Shown one piece after another: positions 33,371-44,095 of a stretch of 64,000 bases of DNA (position 1 is the first letter of the stretch; each line of letters starts with the position of its first letter). The translations under genes were made by a program, and so were the position numbers. The DNA is from Hymenopus coronatus (Eukaryota; Arthropoda; Insecta; Mantodea; Hymenopodidae). Below the pieces are notes generated by a model that saw nothing but the letters and a program-made list of their open reading frames with translations, was not told where the DNA came from and made no database searches. Location of the stretch: contig CM060886.1 of NCBI GenBank assembly GCA_030762935.1, positions 31,102,509-31,166,508 of the forward strand, written 5' to 3'.

Positions 33371-34064
33371 GGGTGGAAGGGAAGTAATTACATTAATTTA
33401 AACCAGCGATAGATCGTGATATTTGGAACACATTTTGTATCTTACGTTTTTGACTCTGGCTATTCCCTACGGAGATATTTTAGTTTTGTCGAAAACAAGA
33501 GACAGACAAGCTCGCAACGCAACAGGTTGTGTGGGTGTCACTTGTACTAGGTCAGTACATAAACACGCCTCACTAGGACGTTGAAGGAATTCCTTCCATT
33601 TTTACTGTACGAGTGTGGGCCAATCAGGATGCCAGTTGCACTCACCTGCCAGAACGTTACACCACCTGCGTCGGGTATGCAAGCGACCGACATGTTTACA
33701 TCCAGAAGCCGGTTCGCAATCCTAACCAACCTCAACGCAAGATAGCTGAGTTTTTTCACCTCTGTAAAGCTGCTCGGAATATTTCTTTAATTTTTGTAGG
33801 TGATTAATTATTTCGAAACCCTATATGATGCCCTATAATTCCTATCGAAACTAATGTCAGAAATACGTTAATCTAATAAGCATTTACAAGTAACAAACTA
33901 TTACCTTCGTACATTCTTATGGAATTACGCATCCAATTTGGAACAAAAACTATTAATATTTTCGAAATCGGCTGATCAAAGAACAAAACGCCACTATACT
34001 TTTGTTTGTAATGATTCTATGAAGCACATATTAGAAGGAATATAATAAGTTCCCTTCCACACGG
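33369..34064. mobile_element. Terminal-inverted-repeat element (MITE-like), 696 bp, TA target
   Basis: The left end CCGGGTGGAAGGGAAGTAAT and the reverse of the right end CCGTGTGGAAGGGAACTTAT match over about 27 bp with few mismatches. TA flanks both sides (33367-33368 and 34065-34066), fitting insertion into a (TA)n tract. A 64-residue plus frame at 33613-33807 is unlike any transposase I know. TA target choice suggests Tc1/mariner or a similar superfamily as mobiliser (inference). Confidence 0.75.
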
Positions 34065-34071
34065 TATGTGT

Positions 34072-35163
34072 ATGGATGGATGGATGGATGGATGGATGGA
34101 TGGATGGATGGATGGATGGATGGATGGATGGATGGATGGATGGATGGATGGATGGATGGATGGATGGATGGATGGATGGATGGATGGATGGATGGATGGA
34201 TGGATGGATGGATGGATGGATGGATGGATGGATGGATGGATGGATGGATGGATGGATGGATGGATGGATGGATGGATGGATGGATGGATGGATGGATGGA
34301 TGGATGGATGGATGGATGGATGGATGGATGGATGGATGGATGGATGGATGGATGGATGGATGGATGGATGGATGGATGGATGGATGGATGGATGGATGGA
34401 TGGATGGATGGATGGATGGATGGATGGATGGATGGATGGATGGATGGATGGATGGATGGATGGATGGATGGATGGATGGATGGATGGATGGATGGATGGA
34501 TGGATGGATGGATGGATGGATGGATGGATGGATGGATGGATGGATGGATGGATGGATGGATGGATGGATGGATGGATGGATGGATGGATGGATGGATGGA
34601 TGGATGGATGGATGGATGGATGGATGGATGGATGGATGGATGGATGGATGGATGGATGGATGGATGGATGGATGGATGGATGGATGGATGGATGGATGGA
34701 TGGATGGATGGATGGATGGATGGATGGATGGATGGATGGATGGATGGATGGATGGATGGATGGATGGATGGATGGATGGATGGATGGATGGATGGATGGA
34801 TGGATGGATGGATGGATGGATGGATGGATGGATGGATGGATGGATGGATGGATGGATGGATGGATGGATGGATGGATGGATGGATGGATGGATGGATGGA
34901 TGGATGGATGGATGGATGGATGGATGGATGGATGGATGGATGGATGGATGGATGGATGGATGGATGGATGGATGGATGGATGGATGGATGGATGGATGGA
35001 TGGATGGATGGATGGATGGATGGATGGATGGATGGATGGATGGATGGATGGATGGATGGATGGATGGATGGATGGATGGATGGATGGATGGATGGATGGA
35101 TGGATGGATGGATGGATGGATGGATGGATGGATGGATGGATGGATGGATGGATGGATGGATGG
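34072..35163. repeat. Perfect (ATGG)273 tetranucleotide array, 1092 bp
   Basis: Uninterrupted ATGG from 34072 to 35163, exactly 273 units, with no variant unit that I can see. It lacks stop codons in all six frames, giving open frames of (WMDG)n on plus and (HPSI)n on minus; these are artefacts, not genes. Flanked left by TATGTGT and right by (GT)n. Confidence 0.98.
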
Positions 35164-35566
35164 TGTGTGTGTGTGTGGACAAATTGTTTGCCTTTTAGCA
35201 AGATCTACATTTTTATGTTGTAAGCTTTTATCTGTTATAGTTTTCCAGTTATGAAAAAGTCACCCAAAAGAAGACAACTAAACAGATTATTCCCAGAAAA
35301 TGCAAAATATATATTTTACATCTAATCTAAATAGCTTTAATGTGGTATTTTAATCAAATTCGTTAAAACCATTTTTGAGAAAATCTAAAATTTTGAAAAA
35401 TATTCCATATAAAGGGTAGCTTGGGATGGTAGATATTTTCCTAAAAATCTTCGTAGCACATATTTGTATGATACTGAACTTACATACCAAGTTTGCCAAG
35501 TTTGATATTACCCGACTTTTCGTTTTTGAGTTGTCGCGTTCTCGGACACCGGAGACACACATAGGG

Positions 35567-35568
<2 letters not shown>

Positions 35569-35640
<72 letters not shown>

Positions 35641-35641
35641 T
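35569..35641. repeat. (CT)n then (AT)n at the Rep1 microsatellite site
   Basis: (CT) 35569-35616 then (AT) to about 35641, occupying the position where most Rep1 copies carry (CA)n, between ACACATAGGGAC and the right-hand blocks. Confidence 0.97.
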
Positions 35642-35754
35642 GATTCACCGTGTCTCAAAACATGAACTTCCGGTGAAATCATGGTATTGAATTGTTGGGT
35701 GGAATATAATTACCTTCCTTACCTACTATGTATGTACATTGTACAAACGAGGTC

Positions 35755-36645
35755 GAGAAAGTAAAAATCCGATGTGTTCCATTCACATGAGTTTCTCTTA
35801 ATCTCTGTAACAAAAACTCATCTCTTATTGTTAAAAAACTTATTCTTCTATCTACTTTATGATAATCGAGATAAACATTAGCAGAAATTCTTAATTATCT
35901 GCTTCCTTGTAAGTAGACGGAAAATAAGGAAAAACACTAGCTAAAACGATTTTCAATTCTTTTAAAAGCTGGTTGCCATGTGGTTAAAACCCGTATCTAT
36001 GCAGGGATAAACTCCAACTTTCCGTGTGAGAAAAGTTCAAGTATTTCAAATCTGAAACAAATAACAATGAATATCGCAGAAATTGTCAATTCCACGAAAA
36101 ATGTGTGACATTAATTATGTATTTTGACGTGATCTTCATTTTTTGTGTGGTAAGTTTTTGTCTATCTTTTACGGTTTACCAGTTACGCAAAATTCAGCAA
36201 CATTCATTCAGAATAAAGAGGTTTTTAGAGACTATTCTCAGAAAATTCAAGATATACGATTTATTTTTCATATAAATATCTTTAATATACGGTATTCTAA
36301 TTAAAATCGTTAGTCATTTTTGAGAAAATCAAAATTTTCGAAATTTTTTCCATATAAAGGGTAGTTTGGGGTTGGGGGATATTTCTCAAAATCTTCGTTC
36401 ACATCCCTGGAAGATATTAGGCTTAAATCTCAAGTTTGGTATTTTACCGAGTTTTTGTTTTTGAGTTATCGTGTTCACAGACACACGGACACATACTCAC
36501 GGACCTTTTTCTGAAAATACCTTTTTTTTGGACACAGGAAATCCCAAATCGTATATTTCCGATGAAATCTCCGAATCAAATTTTTGGGTGGAATACAATA
36601 CCTTCTCTATATACTATGCACATAGTAAGTGTAGAGAAAGTAAAA
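35755..36645 (+). repeat. Rep1, near-complete, head-to-tail with the previous copy
   Basis: The R end of the preceding copy (GTCGAGAAAGTAAAAATC) runs without spacer into this L end (CGATGTGTTCCATTCACATG). Ends AAGTGTAGAGAAAGTAAAAAT. The microsatellite site is short here (ACACACGGACACATACTC). Confidence 0.92.
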
Positions 36646-37196
36646 ATGGAGCTTCAGACCATCGGCGCATTCCCCAATTACTTTTTACTTCTATTTAACA
36701 AATGTAATGTTAGTAACGACATCGGTAGATAGCAAGACAACTAACTGCAATAGTAGGTTAATAATAATTGATAACAATAATCACTTAGGTTTCCATTCTA
36801 AGTGCAGAACGAATGGCGAAAATAACGAACAAGAAGAAGCAATAATTATCATCAACCAAGCATAGATGCGGTAGATAGTATGCTCTCTCAGTATTCTCCT
36901 TTGTAAACTCCATTTTACGGACCAAGAAGCAGACAGGATGTGGGATGGCCCAGGACAAGATGGAGACAGTAGTTCATTTAATCACCTAGACTTTGGAACG
37001 GGAAATAAACCGATCCCTGGAATGATCGGAGAAGAATAGGGGAAACGCAACTAGCCTGTGACATGCCGTACTGAATTGTAATGTGAGACATTTAAATGTA
37101 CTATAAGCCCATTAGGAAAACAAAATAGCCGTAACAGTCTAATTGCACTCATTTGGCTTGTAAAGGTAAAAACGGCCCAGTACTATTCAACCGTAT
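36646..37196. other. Unassigned sequence
   Basis: Nothing recognised; A-rich and mildly purine-rich, no frame of note. Confidence 0.4.
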
Positions 37197-38750
37197 TAAA
37201 ACCCAATGTATTCTAGGACATTCGGTACTTTTTGTGTAGCCAGGACTAAAAAATGTGATGTGTTACATGCACATGCCTTTCTATACATCTCTGCAACAAA
37301 TTATTGTTAAGAAGCTTATGCTTATGCTTCTATAATAGCTTCCTTCCTTGTAAGTAGAAGCAAAATAAAGGAGTACCATAGATTAAAGTGATAGTCAAAA
37401 GCTGGTTACTATGTGACTGAAGTTCCTTTGTTTGTATGGACAGGAGTTGACAAATTCCTGTATGAGAAAAGTTAAGTTTTTCAAAGCTGAAACTAAAAAC
37501 AAGGAATATATTAAAAACGATAAACTCCACGAAAAAAAATATGTAACAGAAATTGTGTGTCTTAATGTGCTCTACATTTTCTGTGTGGTAAGTTTTTGTC
37601 CAACTCTTTCGGTTTAGCAGTTGTGCAAAATTCCGTAAAATTCATCCACAGTAAAATAGTCTTCAGAGGCTATTCCCAGAAAATTTAAGATATGCATTTT
37701 ATTTGTCGTGTAAATATATTTAATGTATGAGTTTTTAATCAAAACCATTAAGGTCATTTTCGAAAAAAGTTCCATGTAAAGGGTAGTTGGAGTAAGGAGA
37801 TTTTCTTGAAAATCTTCATGTCGCATTCTTTGAATATACCAAACCCAAACATCAAGTTTAGTTTTTAAAGGCCTTTTCGTTTTTAAGCTATGCTGCCCAC
37901 AGACATACACACGGACATTTTTCTAAAAATGTTTCCTTTTTAGGATTCAGGGGTCTCAAAACATGTATTTTCGGTGAAATCTCGATATGGAATTTTTGGG
38001 AGGAATACAATACCTTCTCTATACACTATGTATAGTACGTGTAGAGAAAGTAAAAATCCAATGTGTTCTAGGACATTTGGTACTCTTTGTGTGGCCAGGA
38101 ATAAGAAATCTGATGTGTTACATTCACATGACCTTCTCTACATCTCTGCAAAAAATATTATTAAAAAGCTTATGCTACTAATTATTTCATTCTAATTGAG
38201 AAAAAATAGGAGAAATAGTGTTATTAGTTGCTTCCTTGTAAGTAGAAGCGAAATTACGTTAACGTGATAGTCAAAAGCTGGTTGCTATGTGATTGAAGTT
38301 CCTTTGTATGGACAGAAGTTGACAAATTCCTGTATGAGAAATGTATGTCCTTCAAAACTGACATTAATAACACGGAATATCTCAAAAACAATCAACCCCA
38401 CGAAAATTAGTGTTTTAACATGCTCTACATTTTTTGTGTTGCAAGTTTCTGTCCGTCTTTTACGGTTTGCCAGTTATTCAACATTACATAAAATTAATTC
38501 AGAATAAAGTAGGCTTCAGAGGCTATTCACATAAAATTCAAGATCTACATTTTATTTGTCAGGTAGATATTTTAATACACGATATTTTAATCAAAATCGT
38601 TAGTCATTTTTGATAAAATTAACATTTTCGAAAATTTTTCCTTGTAAAGTGTAGTTGGAGGTGGGAGATTTTCTTGAAAATCTTCGTGTTGCTTCCTTGA
38701 AAGATACTGATCTTAAATGCCAAGTTTCGTTTTTGAGCTATGCTGTCCAC

Positions 38751-38798
<48 letters not shown>

Positions 38799-38934
38799 TT
38801 TCCAAAATGATTTTTTTTGTCTCAGGGGGACCCAAAACATTTATTTCCGGTGAAATTTCGGTATCGAATTTTTGGGTGCAATACAATAGCTTCTCTATAC
38901 ATTATGTACCAAGTACGTGTAAAGAAAGTAAAAA
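37197..38934 (+). repeat. Tandem duplication of Rep1 plus a 50-bp leader
   Basis: Unit 1 begins CCAATGTATTCTAGGACATT, has its Rep1 L end at 37247 and an R end near 38051. Unit 2 begins CCAATGTGTTCTAGGACATT at 38059, has its L end at 38106 and an R end at 38934. The shared non-Rep1 leader (CTAGGACATT.GGTACT..TTGTGTGGCCAGGA) shows that one segment was duplicated in tandem. Unit 2 carries a longer (CA)n at 38753-38795. Confidence 0.85.
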
Positions 38935-38989
38935 GAATAATACCAAACGAATCCTTGTCATTTGACAAAAGTAAAGCACTAGGAGATTT

Positions 38990-39483
38990 AAACCAATAAG
39001 AATGAATATCTCAGAAATGGTTAACCCACAAAAATGTATCTGCATAAATATGTGCTCTACGAGATCTATATTTTTGTGTATTACGATTGTGACCTTCGCT
39101 TACGCATTACCAGTTATGCAAAAATCATAAAAAAGAGGAGGACTTCGAGGCTATTCCCAGAATATTCAAGATGTACATTTTATTTATCATAAAATATTTT
39201 AAACGTGTGGTATTTAATCAAAGTCGCTAGAAGTATTTTGAGAAAATAATATTTTCGATATATGCTCCAAGTAAAGGATTTAGGGGGAATTTTTGTTTGT
39301 TGGAAATCTGCGTGTCGCATTCTTGGAGGTTACTAAAAATTCGTTTCATACTTTTCATTTTTGAGTTTTGCCATCACACATGTGCGGACCATTTTATAAG
39401 AGCTTTTTTGGATGCAAGATGGTCTAAAAACATAGCTTTCTGTTAAAATCTCGGTATTGAATTTTGAGTAGTAGAGAAAGTAA
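38990..39483 (+). repeat. Rep1, diverged middle-to-right part
   Basis: GAATGAATATCTCAGAAATGG, CTATTCCCAGAATATTCAAG, GTCGCATTCTTGGAGG and an end GTAGTAGAGAAAGTAAAAAG. The CA site is reduced to CACACATGTGCGGACC. Confidence 0.7.
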
Positions 39484-39796
39484 AAAGTGGGAACAGCAGT
39501 TTTACTTCACCTCTATAAAGCCATGAAGCTTAGTATAAGTCTTAATTATTGGAAATACGGTTTTAAATGGTTTGTATGGATACATTTTCTTTGAACAGCA
39601 CATTTCACCAGCGTGAAAAGAAGATGAATTTCCTTCCGGTGCAGTGACTGAGCACTTCTAATTCTATTTTATGATGTTTGATATACATATATGCAAGTGT
39701 GTGTGAAATTGTATCTTATTTATAGATGCTCTTTTAAACAGTTATGATTCTCAACGTCCCATTTTATACTTACCGGGAAAAACCGCTAAATTTTGC
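39484..39796. other. Unassigned sequence
   Basis: Nothing recognised. Confidence 0.4.
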
Positions 39797-39947
39797 TGAT
39801 CTCGGAGACCATGGAGATTAAAGTTATTCGACACTCCTCTTCAGCATATGGGAAAACCCGAAAGAAACCTTACCCAGGTAACTTACCCTAAGGGGTTTCG
39901 AACTCTTGAATGTGAGGCAGACATGCTAGCCCCACACTACCGAAGCA
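39797..39947 (-). mobile_element. SINE B, reverse strand, partial
   Basis: On the reverse strand: GGTAGTGTGGGGCTAGCATG, CTGCCTCACATTCAAGAG, AGGGTAAGTTACCTGGG and CTTTAATCTCCATGG. The B box is damaged. Confidence 0.65.
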
Positions 39948-39964
39948 AGGTCTCCTTAGAAAAA

Positions 39965-40150
39965 GCTCCGCGCGTGTGTGGACAGCATAGCTCAAAAACG
40001 AAAAGATCGTTAAATACCAAACTTAGTATTTATGTTTACAAACTTTCAAGGACGCGACCCAAGATTTTAAAGAAAATCCCAGAACACGAAACTACCCTTT
40101 GGAACATTTTTAATCTTTTTCTAAAAAATGATAATGTTTTATCATGATTG
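39965..40150 (-). repeat. Rep1 fragment, reverse strand
   Basis: GTGTGTGGACAGCATAGCTC, AACGAAAAGATCGTTAAATAC and AAACTACCCTTTGGAAC. It ends where the SINE A fragment starts. Confidence 0.7.
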
Positions 40151-40272
40151 AGGTTCTTCTACGTGCCGTAAATCTATGAGACGGAACCATCGATTTTACT
40201 TCCTTTCCGAAAGAAGGCTAACGATTTTACGTCCGAAAAAATCCATCGTCCTCCAACGGCTTTAAAGCCACA
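40151..40272 (-). mobile_element. SINE A fragment, reverse strand
   Basis: Reverse complement of the SINE A middle: CTACGTGCCGTAAATCTA, AACCATCGATTTTACTTCC, ATCCATCGTCCTCC. Both promoter boxes and the 3' end are lost. Confidence 0.7.
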
Positions 40273-40411
40273 ATCTTGGGAACCAGAAATTAGCACGTTG
40301 CTCGCGAATTTGTCGATAAAAGTTGGAGCTCAAGTTGTATTTAATAAGACTATTTCGTGAATAAAGTAACAATGATTGGTCTATATGGATACGAAGAATA
40401 ATATCCATTAC

Positions 40412-41166
40412 ACTTCCTCATAGTCAAAAGCTGGTTGTTATGTGACTGAAGTTCCTTTGTTTGTACGGATAGGAGTTGACAAATTCCTGTATGAGAAAAA
40501 TATGTTTTTTAAAGCTGAAACCAAATTCAAGGAATATCTCAATAAGATCAACTCCATGAAAAAAATGTATATAACATAAATTGTATATTTAACGTGCTCT
40601 ACATTTTTATGTGATAGGTTATGTCCATCTCTTACGGTTTATCAGTTATGCAAAATTCCGTAAAATTCATCCAGAATAAAGTAGTCTTCAGAGGCTATTC
40701 CCAGAAAGATATACATTCAAGATATACATTTTGTCAGCTAAATATCTTTAATATATGATATTTTAATAAAAATCGTTAGAACCATTTTTGAGAAAATCAA
40801 AAGTTTCGAATTTTTTTCCATGTAAAGGGTAGTTTGGGGTAGCAGGAATTTTTCTCAGAATCTTCGTGTCGAATCCCTGGAAGATACTAAACTTTAATAC
40901 CAAGTTTGGTGTTTTACCGACTTTTCGTTTTTGAGTTATCGTGTTCACAGACACACGGACTCACGGACCCACACACACGCACACTCACACACACTCACAC
41001 ACACACACACGGATCTTTTACTGAAAATGCTTTTTTTTTTTTTTTTTTTTTTTGGATACAGGAGACCCTAAAACATATATTTCCGGTGAAATCTTGGTAT
41101 CGAATTTTTGGTGGAGTGCAATACCTTCTCTATACACTATGCACATACTAGGTATAGAGAAAGTAA
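40412..41166 (+). repeat. Rep1, left end missing, with long (CA)n and T-run
   Basis: Begins at TCATAGTCAAAAGCTGG and ends TATAGAGAAAGTAAT. (CA)-rich site 40970-41010, T-run 41032-41053. A short duplication of GATATACATTCAA occurs near 40708. Confidence 0.88.
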
Positions 41167-41384
41167 TGAGTGTGCTCTTCCATGCTACCACATCCCAGTT
41201 TGTAGACAGTGGTCAAGGCTTTAACTACTGGACAGTAATTTATGAACCAACAAATAAAAAATTAAAACTGGTAATACTGGAAGCCTATGCAAGTTCTTGG
41301 GATAAACAGGATGCAGAGATGAATGAGGTGGTGAATTTCATCCCCATTCAGGACTTCTGTCGAGCCAGGAGTAATGCAACTTGA
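41166..41384 (+). other. Unassigned open frame directly after Rep1
   Basis: From ATG at 41167 a 72-residue frame (MSVLFHATTSQFVDSGQG.., YWTVIYEPTNKKLKLVILEA.., ending RARSNAT) has the composition of real protein, unlike the Rep1 frames. I cannot assign it. It could be a remnant of a transposon protein or a captured exon. No splice or promoter context was seen. Confidence 0.3.
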
Positions 41385-41642
41385 GATAAACCTGTTCCAT
41401 CAACCTGGGCACATTTCCCAGGGACAACCCTTTGGTTAATTTGCTCAACAGATAAGCAAGCAAAGATTACATTTCACATAGAAATTCGATATGCAGATTC
41501 ATCAGAAATATACTTGTTTTGAGGTCCCACGAACTATCCGAACAAACAGCACTTCTACTTGCTTTAGTATTTACGTATTGTAATTAGTGATATTATTGTG
41601 GTACATCATTATTCAATGTTGTGAGTTCACCAGAAAGATATA

Positions 41643-42508
41643 CAGGGTTACTACAAAAGAAATAGACAACTTCAACTACCTGAAAACAAAAATATTATTT
41701 TGGAGGTATGTTGAGAAACTCTCAGAGTTTCGTTTGTTACTATTGGTAATGCTGTAGTGTTTTGTTTGTTGTTGCAGAAGCTGAAATGGCGGAAAATCCT
41801 GTGGAAAAGGCATATTGTGTGTTGGAATTTGCTAGAACGCAATCAGCAACTGTTGTCCAACGACAGTTTAGAACACGTTACCACAAAAATGAAATGATGC
41901 GCTCACAAAAACCAGCATCGTCTTCATCATGTCGCAACATGTCGATGCAAAAGTCACGCCATATGACCTTATCTTCTTTACTCAGAAACTGCAACATCTG
42001 TAATCTGTAAGGCATCATGTGCAGTCGCTTCCGCAAGATTTTCCATACAGTTTGCTGTGGAATTTGTAATTGCATGCTTGCCCTAGATGTCGATTTCTGT
42101 GGGCTTCTTATATAGGCAGCACGAACACGTTCAACGTTTTCTTCCGAAACTCTTGGTCTTCCCGAGCTCTTCCCTTTGCACAAACATCCCGTTGTCTCGA
42201 ATTTTCTATACCAGTCGTAGATAGACTGTCTAGTCGGTGGCGTTTTGTGGTAACGTGTTCTAAAATGTCGTTGGACAACAGTTGCTGATTGCGTTCTAGC
42301 AAATTCCAACACGCAATATGCCTTTTCCACAGGATTTTCCGCCATTTCAGCTTCTGCAACAACAAACAAAACACTACAGCGTTACCAATAGTAACAAACG
42401 AAACTTTGAGAGTTTCCCAACATATCTCCAAAATAATTAGGTTGCTATCTCTAATAGTTTTTGTTTTACAGGCAGTTGAAGTTGTCTATTTCTTTTGTAG
42501 TAACCCTG
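41643..42508 (-). mobile_element. Fold-back DNA transposon built from two copies of one 5' end
   Basis: Terminal inverted repeats CAGGGTTACTACAAAAGAAA flanked by TA (tata on both sides). The left arm 41643-41888 and right arm 42243-42508 are inverted copies of the same region: terminal repeat, leader and the first 34 codons of the transposase from MAENPVEKAYCVLEF. They differ by an indel of about 20 bp and a few substitutions. The 3' end of the parent element is absent. Parent type: IS630/Tc1/mariner superfamily with the arthropod-type HTH domain (inference). Confidence 0.88.
41878..42345 (-). pseudogene. Transposase N-terminal DNA-binding region, catalytic domain missing
   Basis: ATG at 42345 starts MAENPVEKAYCVLEFARTQ; the TTG-opened upstream extension is not needed. 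The frame is open for about 155 codons. Visible parts: a first helix-turn-helix (VVQRHFRTRYHKTPPTRQSI, WYRKFETTG), a GRP hinge (KGKSSGRPRVSEENVERV), and a second helix-turn-helix (SRASMQLQIPQQTVWKIL, RKRLHMMPYRLQ). It ends after FCIDMLRHDEDDAGFCERI, just before the expected first catalytic Asp, where it runs into the inverted left arm. A DNA-binding-only product is possible if transcribed. Confidence 0.75.
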
Positions 42509-42526
42509 TATACTAGTGAAGTCACT

Positions 42527-42727
42527 CTCCGTGGTGTAATGGTTACCATGCTAACTTCATATACCCAAGGTCGCGGGTTCAAACCCGGCGAAGGACGATC
42601 CTTATTATGCCTTCCTTCGGAAGGGAAGTAAAGCCGAGGGTCCCGTGTCGTAGATTTACGGCACGTAAAAGAACCTCAAGCTTGATAAGAGGCCTCTGAA
42701 CAAAATTAAGCCATTTCATTTCATTTA
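42527..42727 (+). mobile_element. SINE A, internally shortened
   Basis: Intact A and B boxes (GTGGTGTAATGGTTACC, GCGGGTTCAAACCCGGCG). Then the GGATTTTTTCGGGCG segment is missing, as is the TTTTTCACGCCC...GCGTCC segment near the end. Lies 19 bp from the fold-back element. Confidence 0.85.
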
Positions 42728-42774
42728 TAGCACTGAATAAAAGCATTCAGAAAAAGGTCATTGGGTCCGAGTTT

Positions 42775-42799
42775 TTAAGCGCACACGTGTGTGTGTGTT

Positions 42800-42850
<51 letters not shown>

Positions 42851-44095
42851 TTGTATAAACAGCATAAGACGGAAAGTCCAATATTTGAATTTAGCATCTT
42901 TCAAGGATGGAACACGAAAATTTTCAACGCCAAACTACTCCATACATGGGGTATTTTTTTAATTTTTTTTTTATTTTTTCAAATATAGCTGTAACAATTT
43001 TGATTGAAATATCTCATGTATCCATCATGAAACGATATTTGAATTTCCTGCGAATAGCTTACGAAGTCGTCTTCTATTGGATGATTTTTCCATAGCTGAA
43101 AAACGGTAACAGATAAACAAAATTATATGCAGATCTCGTTAAACCACACAATACATTCTCTTTGTGAAATTAACCATTTTCGAGATATTCATTTTTAATT
43201 TCTTAACACGTACTATGTACATAGTGTATAGAGAAGGTATTGCACTCCACCCAAAAATTCAATACCGAAATTTCACTGGAAATATATGTTTTAGGATCCC
43301 CTGCATCCAAAAAAGAAGCATTTTCAGAAAAAGGTCCGTGTGTTTCTGTCCGTGTGTGTCTGTCCGTGTGTCTGTGAGCTCGATAACCCAAAAACGAAAA
43401 GTCGGTAAAATACCAAACTTGGTATTTATGTTTAGTATCTTCCAAGAATGCGACACGAAGATTTTGAGAAAAATTCCCCCACCCCAAACTGCCCTTTACA
43501 TGGAACTTTCTTCGAAAATGTTGATTTTTTCAAAAATGGCTATTACGATTTTGATTAAATATCATATATTAAAGATATTTACCTGCAAATAAAATGTATA
43601 TCTTCAATTTTCTGGGAATAGCCAATGAAGCTTACTTTATTCTAAAAGAAATTTATCGAATTTTGCATAGCTGCTAAACCGTAAGAGATGGACAAAAATT
43701 TGCCTCACAAAAACTGTAGAGCGCGTTAAAACACACAATTTATGTTGTATACATTTTTTTCGTGTAGTTGGTAGTTTTTTTTTTTTTTTTAGATATTCGT
43801 TGTTTTTGGTTTCAGCTATAAAAAACGTATGCTTTTCTCAAACAGGAATTTGTAAATTCCTGTCCATACAAAGGAACTGCAGTCACCTAGCAACCAGATT
43901 TTGACTATCACTTCAATGTACTCCCTTATTTCGCTTCTACTTACAAAGAAGCAAGTAATAAGACCATTTCTGCCCAATTTTTTCTCGATTAGCATGAAGT
44001 AAAAAAAAACTCATATGCTTTTTAAGAATAATTTGTTGCAGAGATGTAGAGAAAATCATGTGAATGCAACACATCAGATTTTTATTTATTTAAAT
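42775..44095 (-). repeat. Two reverse Rep1 copies in tandem
   Basis: 42775-43200: starts at the (GT)n site (42787-42851, with TTT interruptions) and runs to CATTTTCGAGATATTC. 43205-44095: near-complete, from the R end (ACACGTACTATGTACATAG) to the L end (GTAGAGAAAATCATGTGAATGCAACACATCAG). Both point the same way. A scrap of another left half follows to about 44170 (TTTTAACTCCTGACTACACAAAG). Confidence 0.88.

Larger units (their letters stand above)
33080..35760 (+). repeat. Rep1 copy split by a MITE and a giant microsatellite
   Basis: 33080-33287 carries the L end (CCAAAGTGTCCCATTCACATG) to GTATAAGTATTTTGAA. The next Rep1 sequence resumes at about 35180 (ACAAATTGTTTGCC.. then GATCTACATTTTTATG) and continues through all right-hand blocks to GGTCGAGAAAGTAAAAATC at 35755. 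Only about 60 bp of Rep1 is missing at the interruption, so these are two halves of one copy separated by 1.9 kb of inserted or expanded DNA. Confidence 0.75.

Noticed and set aside
33613..33807. 64-residue frame inside the MITE as a transposase
   Set aside because: No DDE, helix-turn-helix or zinc motif seen.
34072..35163. CRISPR-like or satellite array
   Set aside because: The unit is 4 bp with no spacers; it is a microsatellite.
34017..35254. Open frames of 376-394 residues with WMDG or HPSI repeats
   Set aside because: They are the same perfect tetranucleotide array read in every frame on both strands. Absence of stops follows from the repeat unit, and no promoter or splice context exists.
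43164..43592. 142-residue plus frame
   Set aside because: Antisense reading of a reverse Rep1 copy; parts recur in other Rep1 frames (for example at 22621) because of shared nucleotide sequence, not protein conservation.
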